A stretch of 58,370 nt of DNA from an uncultured Opitutia bacterium (GCA_903820035.1 CAIJFT010000304.1:1-58370), one strand, 5' to 3'; shown: positions 33,744 through 43,116, counted from the first letter of the stretch. Translations and numbers: made by a program. The notes: generated from the letters alone by a model not told the origin.

Positions 33744-34268
33744 ATGAGCCTAACCCTTCCCGCCCGTGATTGGTACAAGCCGCCGGTTGGCGCCGAAAAA
33801 CTCTGGATCGGCCTCGCGCTGCTCTGGTGCTTCGTAATGAGCCTGATGATGCCGTACTGGCATTTTCGGGGGAAACAGAACTCCCGCGGCGAGGCCTATG
33901 CGGTGAAGCCCATGGACTTCTTCGCCCGCGCGGAGAAATTCGCCGCGGCCAACAAGGTCGGCGAACGCGACGGCATCCCGATCGCCGAGCCCGCCCCCGG
34001 CGGCGACGCCTACCTCGTGGCGCGCATGTGGAACTGGTATCCCATCCTCAAGCTCCGCCTGGGCGAGACGTACCGCGTGCACTTGTCCGCCATGGACCTC
34101 CAGCACGGCTTCTCGCTGCAACCGCTGAACATGAACTTTCAGGTGCTGCCGGGCTACGACCACGTGCTGACGCTGACGCCGACTTCGAAGGGCGAATTCA
34201 CGATCGTCTGCAACGAGTTTTGCGGCATCGGGCACGACAAGATGTTCAGCAAAATCATCGTTGAATAA
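33744..34268 (+). CDS. haem-copper oxidase subunit II with CuA site
   Basis: A 174-aa protein with one N-terminal membrane helix (LWIGLALLWCFVMSLMMP) and a periplasmic cupredoxin domain. The CuA ligands are complete: a His in LQHGFSLQP, then CNEFCGIGHDKM (C-x3-C-x3-H-x2-M). It should accept electrons at CuA and pass them to subunit I. The short single-helix form resembles B-type and NOR-like subunit II proteins. It sits 24 bases before subunit I. Confidence 0.9.
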   Translation: MSLTLPARDWYKPPVGAEKLWIGLALLWCFVMSLMMPYWHFRGKQNSRGEAYAVKPMDFFARAEKFAAANKVGERDGIPIAEPAPGGDAYLVARMWNWYPILKLRLGETYRVHLSAMDLQHGFSLQPLNMNFQVLPGYDHVLTLTPTSKGEFTIVCNEFCGIGHDKMFSKIIVE

Positions 34269-34292
34269 CCCCCGCCAACGTAACCCGTCGCC

Positions 34293-35999
34293 ATGTCTAA
34301 CTCTGCCCTCCCTCTTCCCGCCGCCGGCGCCGCGCTCACGCGCAAGTGCGATACTACGGGCCTGAACGTCTGCCTCATCGCGGAACGTTTCATCAAGCTC
34401 AACGCCGTCTGTGCCGTCGTCTTCCTTCTGGTCGGCGGCATCGCCGCCATTCTCCTCGCGCTCACCCGCTGGCAGGCGGTCCACCTTCTGCGGGTGGACT
34501 GGTTCTACCGCATCCTGACGCTGCACGGCCTGAACATGCTGATCTTCTGGATCCTCTTCTTCGAGGTCGCGGTGCTCTACTTCACGTGCACGATCCCGCT
34601 TAACGCGCGGTTGTTCTCCGCCAAGGTCGCCTGGGCGGGTTTCATCCAGATGCTCGTCGGCGCCGTGATGGTGGATTACATCATCCTGAACGGTCAGGCC
34701 GACGTCCTCATGACGAGCTACCTTCCGCTGCTCGCGCACCCGTTGTTCTACCTCGGGATCATTCTGGTGGCGACGGGCACCCTGACCGGGGTCTTTAATT
34801 TCTTCGCCACCCTCTACGTTGCAAAGCGCGACCGGACCTACGAGGGCTCGGTGCCGCTCGTCACCTACGGTGCCACCGCCGCCGCGATTATCGCCGTCGT
34901 CACGCTGTTGCACGGCGCGATCGTGATGATCCCGACGTTCACGTTCTCGATGGGGTGGACGCCGCAGCCGGACCCGATGTGGTACCGCATGATCTGGTGG
35001 GGCCTCGGCCACCAGTCGCAGCAGGTCAACGTCTGCGCGATGGTCTCGGTCTGGTATCTGATCGGCCAGTTGGCGACGGGCGCCAAGCCCCTGAACGAGA
35101 CCGTCTGCCGGACCGCCTTCCTGCTCTACATTCTGTTCATCAACCTCGCGTCCGCGCATCACCTCCTCGTCGATCCCGCCATCGGTGCGACCTGGAAGAT
35201 CTGGAACACCTCGTACGCGATGTACCTCGCGGTGCTGGCGTCGATGATCCACGGCTTCACGGTCCCGGCCTCGGTCGAATTCGCGATGCGCGAGAAGGGC
35301 CACACGAAGGGCCTGTTCGGGTGGGTGGCCGCGCTCCCGTGGCGCAATCCGGGGTTTTCCGGCGCGCTGCTCTCCCTGCTGATCTTCGGCTTTATCGGCG
35401 GCATCACGGGCGTCACGCTCGGCACCCAGCAGATCAATATCATCGCGCACAATACGCTGCGCATCACCGGTCACTTCCATGCCACCGTTGTCGGCGGCAC
35501 GACCCTCGCCTTCATGGCGTTGGCTTATTATGTGATCCCGCTGATCTTCCGCCGGGATTTCATCTGGCGTTCCGCGGCCCGGCTCCAGCCGTGGCTGTTC
35601 GGCATCGGCATTCTCTTCGTCTCGCTCGGCATGTCGTTCGCCGGTTCCATGGGCGTGCCGCGCCGCATCTATGACATCGACAACTCCGGGGCCTTCGGCC
35701 CGGCCGCGCACCTCATGCTTGGCGTGATGGGCCTGGGCGCGATTTGCGCGGTGATCGGATTGTTGCTCTTTGTGGTGCTCTGCGTCGGGACCATTTTATT
35801 CGGGGCCCGCAACGCGGGGCGGCCGATGGCGGACTGGGGCGTCGCGCAGGCCCTGCCGGGTAGCCGGGAAGGTTCCTTGGCCGATGACCATTGGGCGGTG
35901 AAGGGCACGATCGTGCTCACGGGTGTTTTCCTCGCCTGCTTCGCCGTCTACTACTTCGCCAACTGGAAGGCGCTCGCCGACGTCTGGCCGGTGCGCTGA
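34293..35999 (+). CDS. haem-copper subunit I with Tyr-to-Gln active site (eNOR-like nitric oxide reductase)
   Basis: A 568-aa, 12-14-helix membrane protein. All six haem/copper histidines are identifiable: His78 (LTLHGLNMLIFW), His240, His289-His290 (ASAHHLLVDP), His394 and His396 (TGHFHATVVGG). In oxygen-reducing enzymes the helix VI motif is H-P-E-V-Y, with Tyr four residues after His. Here it is GHQSQQVN, so Gln244 replaces the cross-linked Tyr. Loss of that Tyr is the hallmark of NO-reducing haem-copper enzymes; a CuA-bearing type with this exchange fits the family named eNOR, as I recall it. FNR/Dnr control and the neighbouring nirK support NO reduction to N2O. A low-activity O2 reductase cannot be excluded. 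Confidence 0.82.
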   Translation: MSNSALPLPAAGAALTRKCDTTGLNVCLIAERFIKLNAVCAVVFLLVGGIAAILLALTRWQAVHLLRVDWFYRILTLHGLNMLIFWILFFEVAVLYFTCTIPLNARLFSAKVAWAGFIQMLVGAVMVDYIILNGQADVLMTSYLPLLAHPLFYLGIILVATGTLTGVFNFFATLYVAKRDRTYEGSVPLVTYGATAAAIIAVVTLLHGAIVMIPTFTFSMGWTPQPDPMWYRMIWWGLGHQSQQVNVCAMVSVWYLIGQLATGAKPLNETVCRTAFLLYILFINLASAHHLLVDPAIGATWKIWNTSYAMYLAVLASMIHGFTVPASVEFAMREKGHTKGLFGWVAALPWRNPGFSGALLSLLIFGFIGGITGVTLGTQQINIIAHNTLRITGHFHATVVGGTTLAFMALAYYVIPLIFRRDFIWRSAARLQPWLFGIGILFVSLGMSFAGSMGVPRRIYDIDNSGAFGPAAHLMLGVMGLGAICAVIGLLLFVVLCVGTILFGARNAGRPMADWGVAQALPGSREGSLADDHWAVKGTIVLTGVFLACFAVYYFANWKALADVWPVR

Positions 36000-36016
36000 G
36001 CCCGGGGCAATCCGCC

Positions 36017-36997
36017 ATGTCATCCGAACCCACCTGCGTGGCCGGTGTACGCACCCCGGCGGCGGTTGCGGACGCCGCCTCCGGTCCCCGCCGCTTTTTT
36101 CTCGGGGCCGGGCTGCCGATCTTTTTGTTGGCCGGCGCGGGGCTTTATGAGGCGGTGATCGCGGCGCTGGTCCTGGCGCCGGCGGAGTGGGGTTGGCTCG
36201 GGGAATTTGCGCGGGAGTTCAAGGTGCGCTGTTTCAACTATGATCCGCGCACGGGCGGCATGGCATGGTCGGCGGTTTTCCTGATGGTGCTGGAGCCGCT
36301 GTTCATCGTCGGCGTCGCGTGGTTGCTCTGGCGGCGGGCGCTGGCCGCCGGCCGCTGGATGCAGGCGTGGCGCTCTGCGCTCGCCGGGTTCGGGGTCGCC
36401 GCGGTGGCGGTCGGTAGTGTGTTTGTCTTTGGCGCGGGAGTGGCGGCGGACGAATTGCCGCCTTTCCCCGGCGAGCGGATTCGTACGCGGCTGGCGGCGC
36501 CGGCCTTTCAGCTGGTGGACCAGAACGGGGCCGCGTGCTCGCTCGCGGATCTGCGTGGCCGGGTGGTGGTGCTCACCGGTATTTACGGCACCTGCGCGAC
36601 GAGCTGTCCGCAGATTCTGATCGAGACCCGCAAGCTGCTCGACTCGCTGCCGGCGGCGGCGCGGGCGCGGATCAGCGTCGTCGCGCTTTCGCTCAATCCG
36701 GAGTATGACACGGCCGAACTGATGCGCGCGGTGGCGGCCGGCTACGGGTTTACGCATCCGGAATTCCGATATATGAACGGCCCCCCGGCGGTGATGCACC
36801 CGCTGTTGGAGCGGCTGCAGTTCGCGCGGGTGAAGAATCCCGTCACGGGCGTGATCGAGCATGCGAACCTCTTTCAGGTGATCGATCCCGCGGGTCTCAT
36901 CGCCTATCGTTTCAATTTGAATCCCCGGCACCAGGCGTGGCTGCGGGCGGCCCTGCTGGCGCTCGCGGCGGAACCGCGGGGGCCGGAAGGCCAATGA
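36017..36997 (+). CDS. SCO1/SenC copper chaperone with membrane N-terminus
   Basis: A 326-aa protein. The N-terminal 160 residues carry three hydrophobic helices (FFLGAGLPIFLLAGAGLY, VFLMVLEPLFIVGVAWLL, ALAGFGVAAVAVGSV). The C-terminal thioredoxin-fold SCO domain has the copper site GTCATSCP (C-x3-C) and a distal His in VIEHANLFQVID. SCO proteins load copper into CuA, matching the subunit II encoded two genes upstream. Additional N-terminal helices are unusual for SCO, which normally has one anchor. Its stop overlaps the next start by 4 bases. Confidence 0.88.
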   Translation: MSSEPTCVAGVRTPAAVADAASGPRRFFLGAGLPIFLLAGAGLYEAVIAALVLAPAEWGWLGEFAREFKVRCFNYDPRTGGMAWSAVFLMVLEPLFIVGVAWLLWRRALAAGRWMQAWRSALAGFGVAAVAVGSVFVFGAGVAADELPPFPGERIRTRLAAPAFQLVDQNGAACSLADLRGRVVVLTGIYGTCATSCPQILIETRKLLDSLPAAARARISVVALSLNPEYDTAELMRAVAAGYGFTHPEFRYMNGPPAVMHPLLERLQFARVKNPVTGVIEHANLFQVIDPAGLIAYRFNLNPRHQAWLRAALLALAAEPRGPEGQ

Positions 36998-39006
36998 GCG
37001 GTCCGGAGCCGGCCGGCGACGGCGTGCGGGGCGAGGGTCTGTGGCGCCGCGTGGACGCGGGCCTCGCCTGGGTTGACGCGGTGCTGGGGCGCTGGGTGCC
37101 GGCGGAGTACAACCTGCTGGCGCATGCCGGCGCCGCGGCCAACGTCGCGCTGCTGGTCGCGGTCGGGAGTGGCGTCGCGATGTTCCTGTGGTATTCGCCG
37201 AGCCTGCAGTTTGCGCACGCCTCGTTGGCGGCGATTCAGGGGCACACGCTCGGCGGCTGGGTCCGGGCGATGCACCGTTACAGTTCCGACCTCGCGATGC
37301 TCCTGCTGGTCTGGCATGCGGCGCGCACCTTCTTTGCGCGGAAATTCAGCGGCGCGCGGTGGCTGCCGTGGGTATCAGGAGTCCTGATGCTGGCGCTGAT
37401 CTGGTTCATCGGCTGGACGGGCTATTGGTTGGTGTGGGACCAGCCGGCCCAGCAGGTGGCGGTGACGTCGATGCGCCTGCTCGACGCGCTGCCGGTATTT
37501 GGCGAGCCGCTCGGCCGGCTTTACGTCGCGGACCGCACGGTGCCGAGCCTGCTGTTTTTCGTAATTTTCTTCCTGCACATGCTGCTGCCGTTGGCGATCG
37601 CGGTGGGGTTGGCGGTGCATCTGGCGCGGCTCAGTCGGGCGCGCCTGCTGCCGCAACGCGCCTTGGCGTGGGCGGTGGTCGCGGCGTTGGCGCTCACCGC
37701 GGGTTTGATCCCGGCCCCCTTGGATCCGCGGGCGGCGATGGCGTTCAAGGCGCCGGCGTTCACGGTCGATGCGTGGTATCTTTCGCCCCTGGCCTTCGGG
37801 CTGCGTTTTCAATCGGCCGGGCTGTGGGCCGCGCTATTCGGCGGCCTCGCGCTGGGTGCCGCCGTGCCGTTGGTTCTCGGGCGCCGCCGCCCGGCCGCGG
37901 CGTATCAGGCCGAGGTAAACCCGGCCCGCTGCCACGCGTGCACCCAGTGCGTGCAGGATTGTCCGTTCGATGCCATCGCGATGGTCGTGCGGACTGATGA
38001 GAAGAATTTTCCCACGCAGGCGTTTGTCGACCCGGCCCGCTGTGTCGGCTGCGGCGTTTGCGCGGGATCCTGCGACTCGGGCGGTGTCGGTTTACTCTGG
38101 TTCGACACGCGGGTCGAGGAGGCGCGGATTGAGCAGGCCGTGGGCCGGGCCCTCGCCTCCGGCTGGATCCAGGGCGTGGCCTTGGTCGCGGCCGACATCG
38201 CCGGGCGGGTGCCGCCGCTACCGCGGTATGCCGAATTCCGTGTCCCGACGGCGAGTTGGGTGCGTTCCAGCTTGGTCGAGCGGCTCGCGCAACTCGGCGC
38301 GCGGGCGGTGGTGATCGTGCGCGGGGCAAGTCTCGAGGGCCGGGCGCGCGATGGTGGACAGTGGGTGGGGGAACGTCTGGCCGGTCGGCGGGGCCCCCGG
38401 CTGCGCCCCGATCGCTGCCCTGCGTTCGAGTGGCGCGTTTTCGACTTCGATCCGGCGCGGCCGGCTGAACTCGGGAAGGCGGCGGCGCAGCTGCTTGCCT
38501 CCGGAGTGCCGTTAGCCGGGGCGGCGCAACTCCTCCGCGCTCCGGCCCTCGGCCTGTTGCTCGCCGTTGTGGCCGCGCTCGTCGCCGTGGCGCCGAGTCA
38601 CCTGCGGGTGGCAAATCCAGCAGCGGACGAATCGGAATTTATCTTTTCGTTTCAAACCTTCGGCACCTTGCTCCCGGCGGGGGCGGAGGACGCGGCCACC
38701 GAGGCCGCCAAACCCGTGCACATGCGAGGCCGGGCCACCGCCAAGCCGCGGCGGGCGGTGGTGGTGGTGCGGCTGGAGATCGACGGCGTCGCCGCGGAGC
38801 GCGCGTTTGCGGCCAAGGGAGTTTCGCACGACGGACCGGCGATCGGGGAGTGGCGCCGGGATTGGGCCGCGGGCGACCATCGGGTGGCGGTGGAAATTCA
38901 GCCGGGCGGCGCCGCGCCCGCCGTCCGTTGGACCGGGGTCCTCCGGGCCGAGACGAGACACCTTAGCGTAATCACCTTCGATGCCTCCGGCTTTCGACTT
39001 GAGTGA
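36994..39006 (+). CDS. cytochrome b / diferredoxin / MvhD-like fusion protein
   Basis: A 670-aa protein with three parts. Residues about 25-240 are a cytochrome b N-terminal domain with two pairs of haem-ligand histidines 14 apart (His94/His108 and His195/His209) and GWTGYWLVWDQ. Residues 313-360 hold two [4Fe-4S] motifs (CHACTQCVQDCP and CVGCGVCAGSC). Residues about 370-525 resemble the MvhD/HdrD-delta hydrogenase-linked domain (WVRSSLVERLAQLGARAVVIV), although its own cysteines are few. A final helix and beta domain follow. It could carry electrons from cytoplasmic Fe-S carriers or quinol to the CuA oxidase. It is the last gene of the operon. Confidence 0.82.
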   Translation: MSGPEPAGDGVRGEGLWRRVDAGLAWVDAVLGRWVPAEYNLLAHAGAAANVALLVAVGSGVAMFLWYSPSLQFAHASLAAIQGHTLGGWVRAMHRYSSDLAMLLLVWHAARTFFARKFSGARWLPWVSGVLMLALIWFIGWTGYWLVWDQPAQQVAVTSMRLLDALPVFGEPLGRLYVADRTVPSLLFFVIFFLHMLLPLAIAVGLAVHLARLSRARLLPQRALAWAVVAALALTAGLIPAPLDPRAAMAFKAPAFTVDAWYLSPLAFGLRFQSAGLWAALFGGLALGAAVPLVLGRRRPAAAYQAEVNPARCHACTQCVQDCPFDAIAMVVRTDEKNFPTQAFVDPARCVGCGVCAGSCDSGGVGLLWFDTRVEEARIEQAVGRALASGWIQGVALVAADIAGRVPPLPRYAEFRVPTASWVRSSLVERLAQLGARAVVIVRGASLEGRARDGGQWVGERLAGRRGPRLRPDRCPAFEWRVFDFDPARPAELGKAAAQLLASGVPLAGAAQLLRAPALGLLLAVVAALVAVAPSHLRVANPAADESEFIFSFQTFGTLLPAGAEDAATEAAKPVHMRGRATAKPRRAVVVVRLEIDGVAAERAFAAKGVSHDGPAIGEWRRDWAAGDHRVAVEIQPGGAAPAVRWTGVLRAETRHLSVITFDASGFRLE

Positions 39007-39420
39007 CCCGTTTCGGGCGTTTTTTGCTGCGCGTATTTTGGGGGCACCGGCGCGTGTCCGGTTGACGGTGTCGAGGGGAAATGACGGTTTTAGCGCGCGA
39101 TTCGTGATTGGCCCGATGATCGCGCTTAATAAGTCATGACCACAACGGCTGGGGTATTGACCGTCGGGGAGCCACCAGCGGTAGTGGTCGCAACGAAACG
39201 TTCGGTGCGAGTGCGGCTGTCGCCGGTGGTCCCGGTCGGCGGCGGTATCGTGCCGGCTTCTGGTCCCAACATGCGTCTCTCCGTCCGCCCCCGTTCGTCC
39301 GCCGCCGCCCGTCGGCGGGGCGTGGTGGCGAAGTCGGGGGAGGCGTCTCCGTTCGCCGGCGGTTGAGCGCTGATCCGCCTTTTGTTCGTCGCCCTTTAGC
39401 CCTGAAAAACCGTCCGCTTC
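39007..39420. other. 414-base intergenic region upstream of the ribonucleotide reductase gene
   Basis: A 76-codon open frame (39136-39366, MTTTAGVLTVGEPPAVVV) has moderately high third-position GC but no recognisable domain or ribosome site; I leave it uncalled. An incomplete FNR-like half (TTGACGGTGTCGAG, 39062-39075) lacks a good second arm. I looked for a cobalamin riboswitch because the next gene needs B12. There is a CCCGGTCGGCGGCGG stretch but no convincing B12 box. Confidence 0.45.
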
Positions 39421-41961
39421 ATGCATTCGAATCTCTCGTCCTCCGCCAAAACCCCGGCGCTCTCCGACCTTTCGACCACCGTGCGCGCCCACCGGGCCCA
39501 CGGGGCGCAGTTACTGGACCGCGCGATTGGCGCGGAGGCCCGCATGGTTTTGAAGCGCGACGGCAACAAGGTCCGGTTCGACCTCACCAAGGTCACCCGG
39601 GCGATCGCGCTCGCGTTTCATGAGGTCCGGACCGACAACGCGACCAATCCCTACCGCGACGACATGTTGGCGTGCTATGGCCTGGAGAGCCGCGATTTTG
39701 CCGAAGTGATGAAGATCGCCGCTGCGGTGTCGCAGATGCTCGAGCTGCACTACCGCAACGGCAAGCACCCCACGATCGAGCAGGTGCAGGATGCCGTGGA
39801 AAAAGCGATCGCCGCGGGCGGTCACTGGGAGGTCGCGCGCTCCTACATGCTTTATCGCGCGCGGCGGGCCGAACGGCGGCTGACGCATTACGCCGACAGC
39901 GGCATGGCCGACTACATCGCGATGGCGAAGTACGCCCGTTACCGGCCGGAACTCGGCCGCCGCGAGGTCTTCACCGAGGGCGTCGATCGGGTGCGCGACA
40001 TGCACCTTGAATTTTTTGCCGCGAAATTGCTGCGCGAAATTCCGGCCGTGCTCCCGCCGGACGTGACGGAGCTGGCCGGCGATGAAGCCGAATTGCTGAC
40101 CCACGCCGTCGGCGGGGTGACGCTGGACCGGATTATCCGCGACGCGTTTGCCCAGGTTTCCGCGAAGAAGGTGCTGCCGAGCATGCGCTCGATGCAGTTT
40201 GGCGGCGAGGCGATCCTCAAGAACCACAGCCGGATGTTCAATTGCAGCTTCTCGAACGTCGACCGGCTCGAGTTCTTCCGCGAATATTTTTACCTGCTGC
40301 TGAGCGGCTGCGGCGTCGGCTTCTCCGTGCAAAAGCACCACGTCGCCCTCTTGCCGGAACTGCCGAAGCGTGCGGCGGAGTCCGACCTGCCGGTGTCGCA
40401 CTTCGACGTCTCCGACACCATCGAGGGCTGGTCGAACGCGTTGCACGGCCTGTTTGAATCCTTTCTCCAGGGCAAGAAGATCGAGTTTAACTTTTCCGGC
40501 ATCCGCCCCCGCGGGGCGGCGCTGCGCACCTCCGGCGGCAAGGCGCCGGGGCACCTCCCGCTCAAGAAGGCGCTCGTCAACGTCGAGAAAATCCTCGAGC
40601 AGGCCGGTGGCCGCACCCTGCGCCCGATCGAGGTTTACGATATCAACATGTTCATCGCCAAGGCGGTCCTCGCGGGCGGTATCCGACGTTCGGCGACGAT
40701 CTGTCTGTTCTCGCCCGACGACGAGGAGATGATGAACGCGAAGACGGGCAAGTGGTTTGAAACCCATCCCCAGCGTTCGGCTTCGAACAATTCCGCCGTG
40801 GTTTCGCGGCGCGACACCTCCGCGGAATCCTTCCGCAAGCTGTTCCGTGCCCAGAAGGAATTCGGCGAGCCCGGCTTCTACTTCTGCGATCACGCCGAGG
40901 CCGGCTGTAATCCCTGCGCCGAAATCAGTCTTCTCCCCGTCGTGGATTGGGAGCTTTCCTCCGACGAGGTGAGCCGGCTCTATGAAAACGGTTACACCGG
41001 CGACCTGCCCGGCACCGTGCGGCTCTCCGGCTTCCAGCACTGCAATCTCACCACGATCAACGGCCAGGCCGCCACGACCGAGACCACCTTCTACAAGGCG
41101 TGCATCGCGGCCTCCGTCATCGGCACGCTGCAGGCGGCCTACACCGACATGCCCTATCTCGGCCCCGTCACCCGGCTGCTGAACGAGCATGACTCGCTCC
41201 TCGGGGTTTCGATCTGCGGTTTCATGGATAACCCGAACGTCCTGTTCGATCAGGACATCCTGACGAAGGGCGCGCGGCTGTGCCGGGCCACCAATCGCGC
41301 GATCGCCGCGCTCATTGACATCCGGCCCGCGGCCAAGCTCACCACGACCAAGCCCGAGGGGACGGCTTCGCTGATCCTCAACGCCGCGTCCGGCATCCAT
41401 CCGCATCACTCGCGCCGGTACTTCCGCCGCGTCCAGGCCAACCGCAAGGAGCCCGTCTACACCTTTTTCAAGGCCACCAATCCCCAGATGTCCGAACCCT
41501 CGGTCTACAATCCGGACACCGACGATGTGATCACGTTTCCGGTCGAGGCACCGAAGCGGGCGATTTTACGCAAGGATCTCACCGCGATCCAATTCCTTGA
41601 ACTGGTAAAGCTGGTGCAACAGAGCTGGGTGATCCCGGGGGGCGACTCGCAGTCGCGTTCACCCGACCTGCATCACAACGTTTCCAATACCTGCACGGTG
41701 CGGCCCGACGAGTGGGACGAGGTCGCCGAATTCATCTGGAGCAACCGCCGCTTCTTCACCGGCATCTCCCTGCTGCAGGACGCCGGCGACAAGGCCTACG
41801 CGCAGGCCCCGCGCGAGGAGGTTTCCGGTGAGGCCGATATTGCCCGTTGGAACTCGTTGCATCCCCACCGCGTGGACTACACCCAGATGCGCGAGGCGGG
41901 CGACAATACCGAACTCAAGCAGACCGTCGCGTGTGCAGGCGGCGCCTGCGAGATCATCTGA
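39421..41961 (+). CDS. nrdJ: adenosylcobalamin-dependent ribonucleoside-triphosphate reductase (RtpR type, class II)
   Basis: An 846-aa class II enzyme that makes deoxynucleotides with or without oxygen, using AdoCbl to generate its thiyl radical. An N-terminal ATP-cone is present (VLKRDGNKVRFDLTKVTRAI, residues about 42-130). The barrel shows FNCSFSNVDRLEFF, SGCGVGFSVQ, GIRPRGAALRTSGGKAPG, LAGGIRRSATICLFSPDD, the catalytic NPCAEIS and TTTKPEGTASL. The redox-active C-terminus CAGGACEII matches the C-x4-C tail of the Lactobacillus RtpR. It is about 100 residues longer than RtpR because of the ATP-cone. It lies among denitrification genes, which fits anaerobic growth. Confidence 0.93.
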   Translation: MHSNLSSSAKTPALSDLSTTVRAHRAHGAQLLDRAIGAEARMVLKRDGNKVRFDLTKVTRAIALAFHEVRTDNATNPYRDDMLACYGLESRDFAEVMKIAAAVSQMLELHYRNGKHPTIEQVQDAVEKAIAAGGHWEVARSYMLYRARRAERRLTHYADSGMADYIAMAKYARYRPELGRREVFTEGVDRVRDMHLEFFAAKLLREIPAVLPPDVTELAGDEAELLTHAVGGVTLDRIIRDAFAQVSAKKVLPSMRSMQFGGEAILKNHSRMFNCSFSNVDRLEFFREYFYLLLSGCGVGFSVQKHHVALLPELPKRAAESDLPVSHFDVSDTIEGWSNALHGLFESFLQGKKIEFNFSGIRPRGAALRTSGGKAPGHLPLKKALVNVEKILEQAGGRTLRPIEVYDINMFIAKAVLAGGIRRSATICLFSPDDEEMMNAKTGKWFETHPQRSASNNSAVVSRRDTSAESFRKLFRAQKEFGEPGFYFCDHAEAGCNPCAEISLLPVVDWELSSDEVSRLYENGYTGDLPGTVRLSGFQHCNLTTINGQAATTETTFYKACIAASVIGTLQAAYTDMPYLGPVTRLLNEHDSLLGVSICGFMDNPNVLFDQDILTKGARLCRATNRAIAALIDIRPAAKLTTTKPEGTASLILNAASGIHPHHSRRYFRRVQANRKEPVYTFFKATNPQMSEPSVYNPDTDDVITFPVEAPKRAILRKDLTAIQFLELVKLVQQSWVIPGGDSQSRSPDLHHNVSNTCTVRPDEWDEVAEFIWSNRRFFTGISLLQDAGDKAYAQAPREEVSGEADIARWNSLHPHRVDYTQMREAGDNTELKQTVACAGGACEII

Positions 41962-42210
41962 GCTGAAATTAGATCACGAACCGGATAAAAGCTCTGGCGC
42001 CGGTTGCCGGGCCGACCTCGGAGGATTTAAAGAAAGCGGGGGCCTGCTCTAAAAACGAGCGTTGCCCGGGGTGAGTGCGCGTGGTCGGGCGCGGCGAAAA
42101 CGAATCGAGCGCGGGCTCCATTTCCATTTCGGTGGTGTGGCTTCCCGGGCCAGACGGTTGAAATTGAGCCAGGTCAAGGAGTGGCGCCGACGATTCGGGT
42201 AGGGTGGGGG

Positions 42211-43008
42211 ATGCCTGCTGCTGCCGTCGCTCACGTGAACCTGCGTAACGGCTGGCTTGATCTCGCGTGGCCCAAGGAGCACGGCAGCTGGTCGTTGGCT
42301 TTGGAGCCGCTCGCGCTCGGGCTGGTGGCGGCGCCGTCCGCCGGCGGTGCCTGGCTTTCGCTCGCGGTTATCGGGGCTTTTTTTGCGCGGCGACCCCTGC
42401 GGCTGGCGTGGGTCGAGACCGCGCCGGAACGGCGCACCGCGGCTCGGGTCGTTTTTGGGCTGTTGGCTGGCCTCAGCCTCTTCGCGTTCGCCGCCGCGGT
42501 TTTAACAGGCGGGCTCGCCTGCTTGGGCTGGCTTTTGCCGAGTGCCGTCGGCGGGGGCGTTTTTATCTTCCACGATGTGCGCGGTACGGGCCGCACCGCG
42601 TGGGCGGAAATCGCCGGCGCCGCGGCCTTCGCCTGCGTGCCCGCGGCGCTCGGCATCCTCGCCGGGCGTTCCGCGGCCGAAGCGGCGGCCTTGGCGCTGC
42701 TGGGGTGCGGCCGGTCCTTGCCCGCAGTACTCACCGTGCGTGCGGTCCTGCGGGGCGCAAAGTCCGGGGTGCGTTCGGCTGGTCCCGCCGTCACGGCGGC
42801 GGTGCTCGCGGTGCTCGTGGCCGGCCTCTTGGCGGGATGCGGAATCATCTCCTCTTTTCCCGTGGCGGCACTGGCTTTGCTCGCTATCCGTACGACCGGA
42901 CTCCTGGTATGGCCGAGTCCGATACTGCGAGCCCGTACCCTGGGCATGATCGAAGCCGGACTCGGGCTCGCGTTTGCGCTCACGGTGGGATTCGCGCTGC
43001 GGCGCTGA
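42211..43008 (+). CDS. YwiC-like membrane protein
   Basis: A 265-aa polytopic membrane protein with the YwiC-family signature WPKEHGSWSLALEPLALGLV near the N-terminus, followed by about eight helices. YwiC in Bacillus is encoded beside the nitrate-respiration genes, and this copy lies between a NOR-like operon and nirK. The biochemical function of the family is unknown to me. An ATG at 42181 would add ten residues ahead of MPAAAVAHVNLRNGW. Confidence 0.82.
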   Translation: MPAAAVAHVNLRNGWLDLAWPKEHGSWSLALEPLALGLVAAPSAGGAWLSLAVIGAFFARRPLRLAWVETAPERRTAARVVFGLLAGLSLFAFAAAVLTGGLACLGWLLPSAVGGGVFIFHDVRGTGRTAWAEIAGAAAFACVPAALGILAGRSAAEAAALALLGCGRSLPAVLTVRAVLRGAKSGVRSAGPAVTAAVLAVLVAGLLAGCGIISSFPVAALALLAIRTTGLLVWPSPILRARTLGMIEAGLGLAFALTVGFALRR

Positions 43009-43116
43009 GTGGGAGCCGCCCCGAAGCGCCCCGGCCTCGGCGACCGGGCGCCGATAAACCCCGTCGCGCCGGTTTTTTTCCCGCGGCTAACCGTCGCCGG
43101 AGAAAGCGGCAAGTCC

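Noticed and set aside
39062-39075. TTGACGGTGTCGAG as an FNR box for the ribonucleotide reductase gene
   Set aside because: The second half-site (TCGAG) is poor and no -10 element lies at the expected distance.
39185-39225. Possible fourth copy of the 60-base repeat
   Set aside because: Only about half of the bases match outside the short GCGGCT core, which is not above chance for this composition.
39136-39366. 76-codon open frame ahead of the ribonucleotide reductase gene
   Set aside because: No recognisable domain, no ribosome site and mixed codon use; described only within the intergenic entry.
39007-39420. Cobalamin riboswitch upstream of the B12-dependent reductase
   Set aside because: Only a vague G/C-rich similarity; no B12 box or consistent helices could be drawn by eye.
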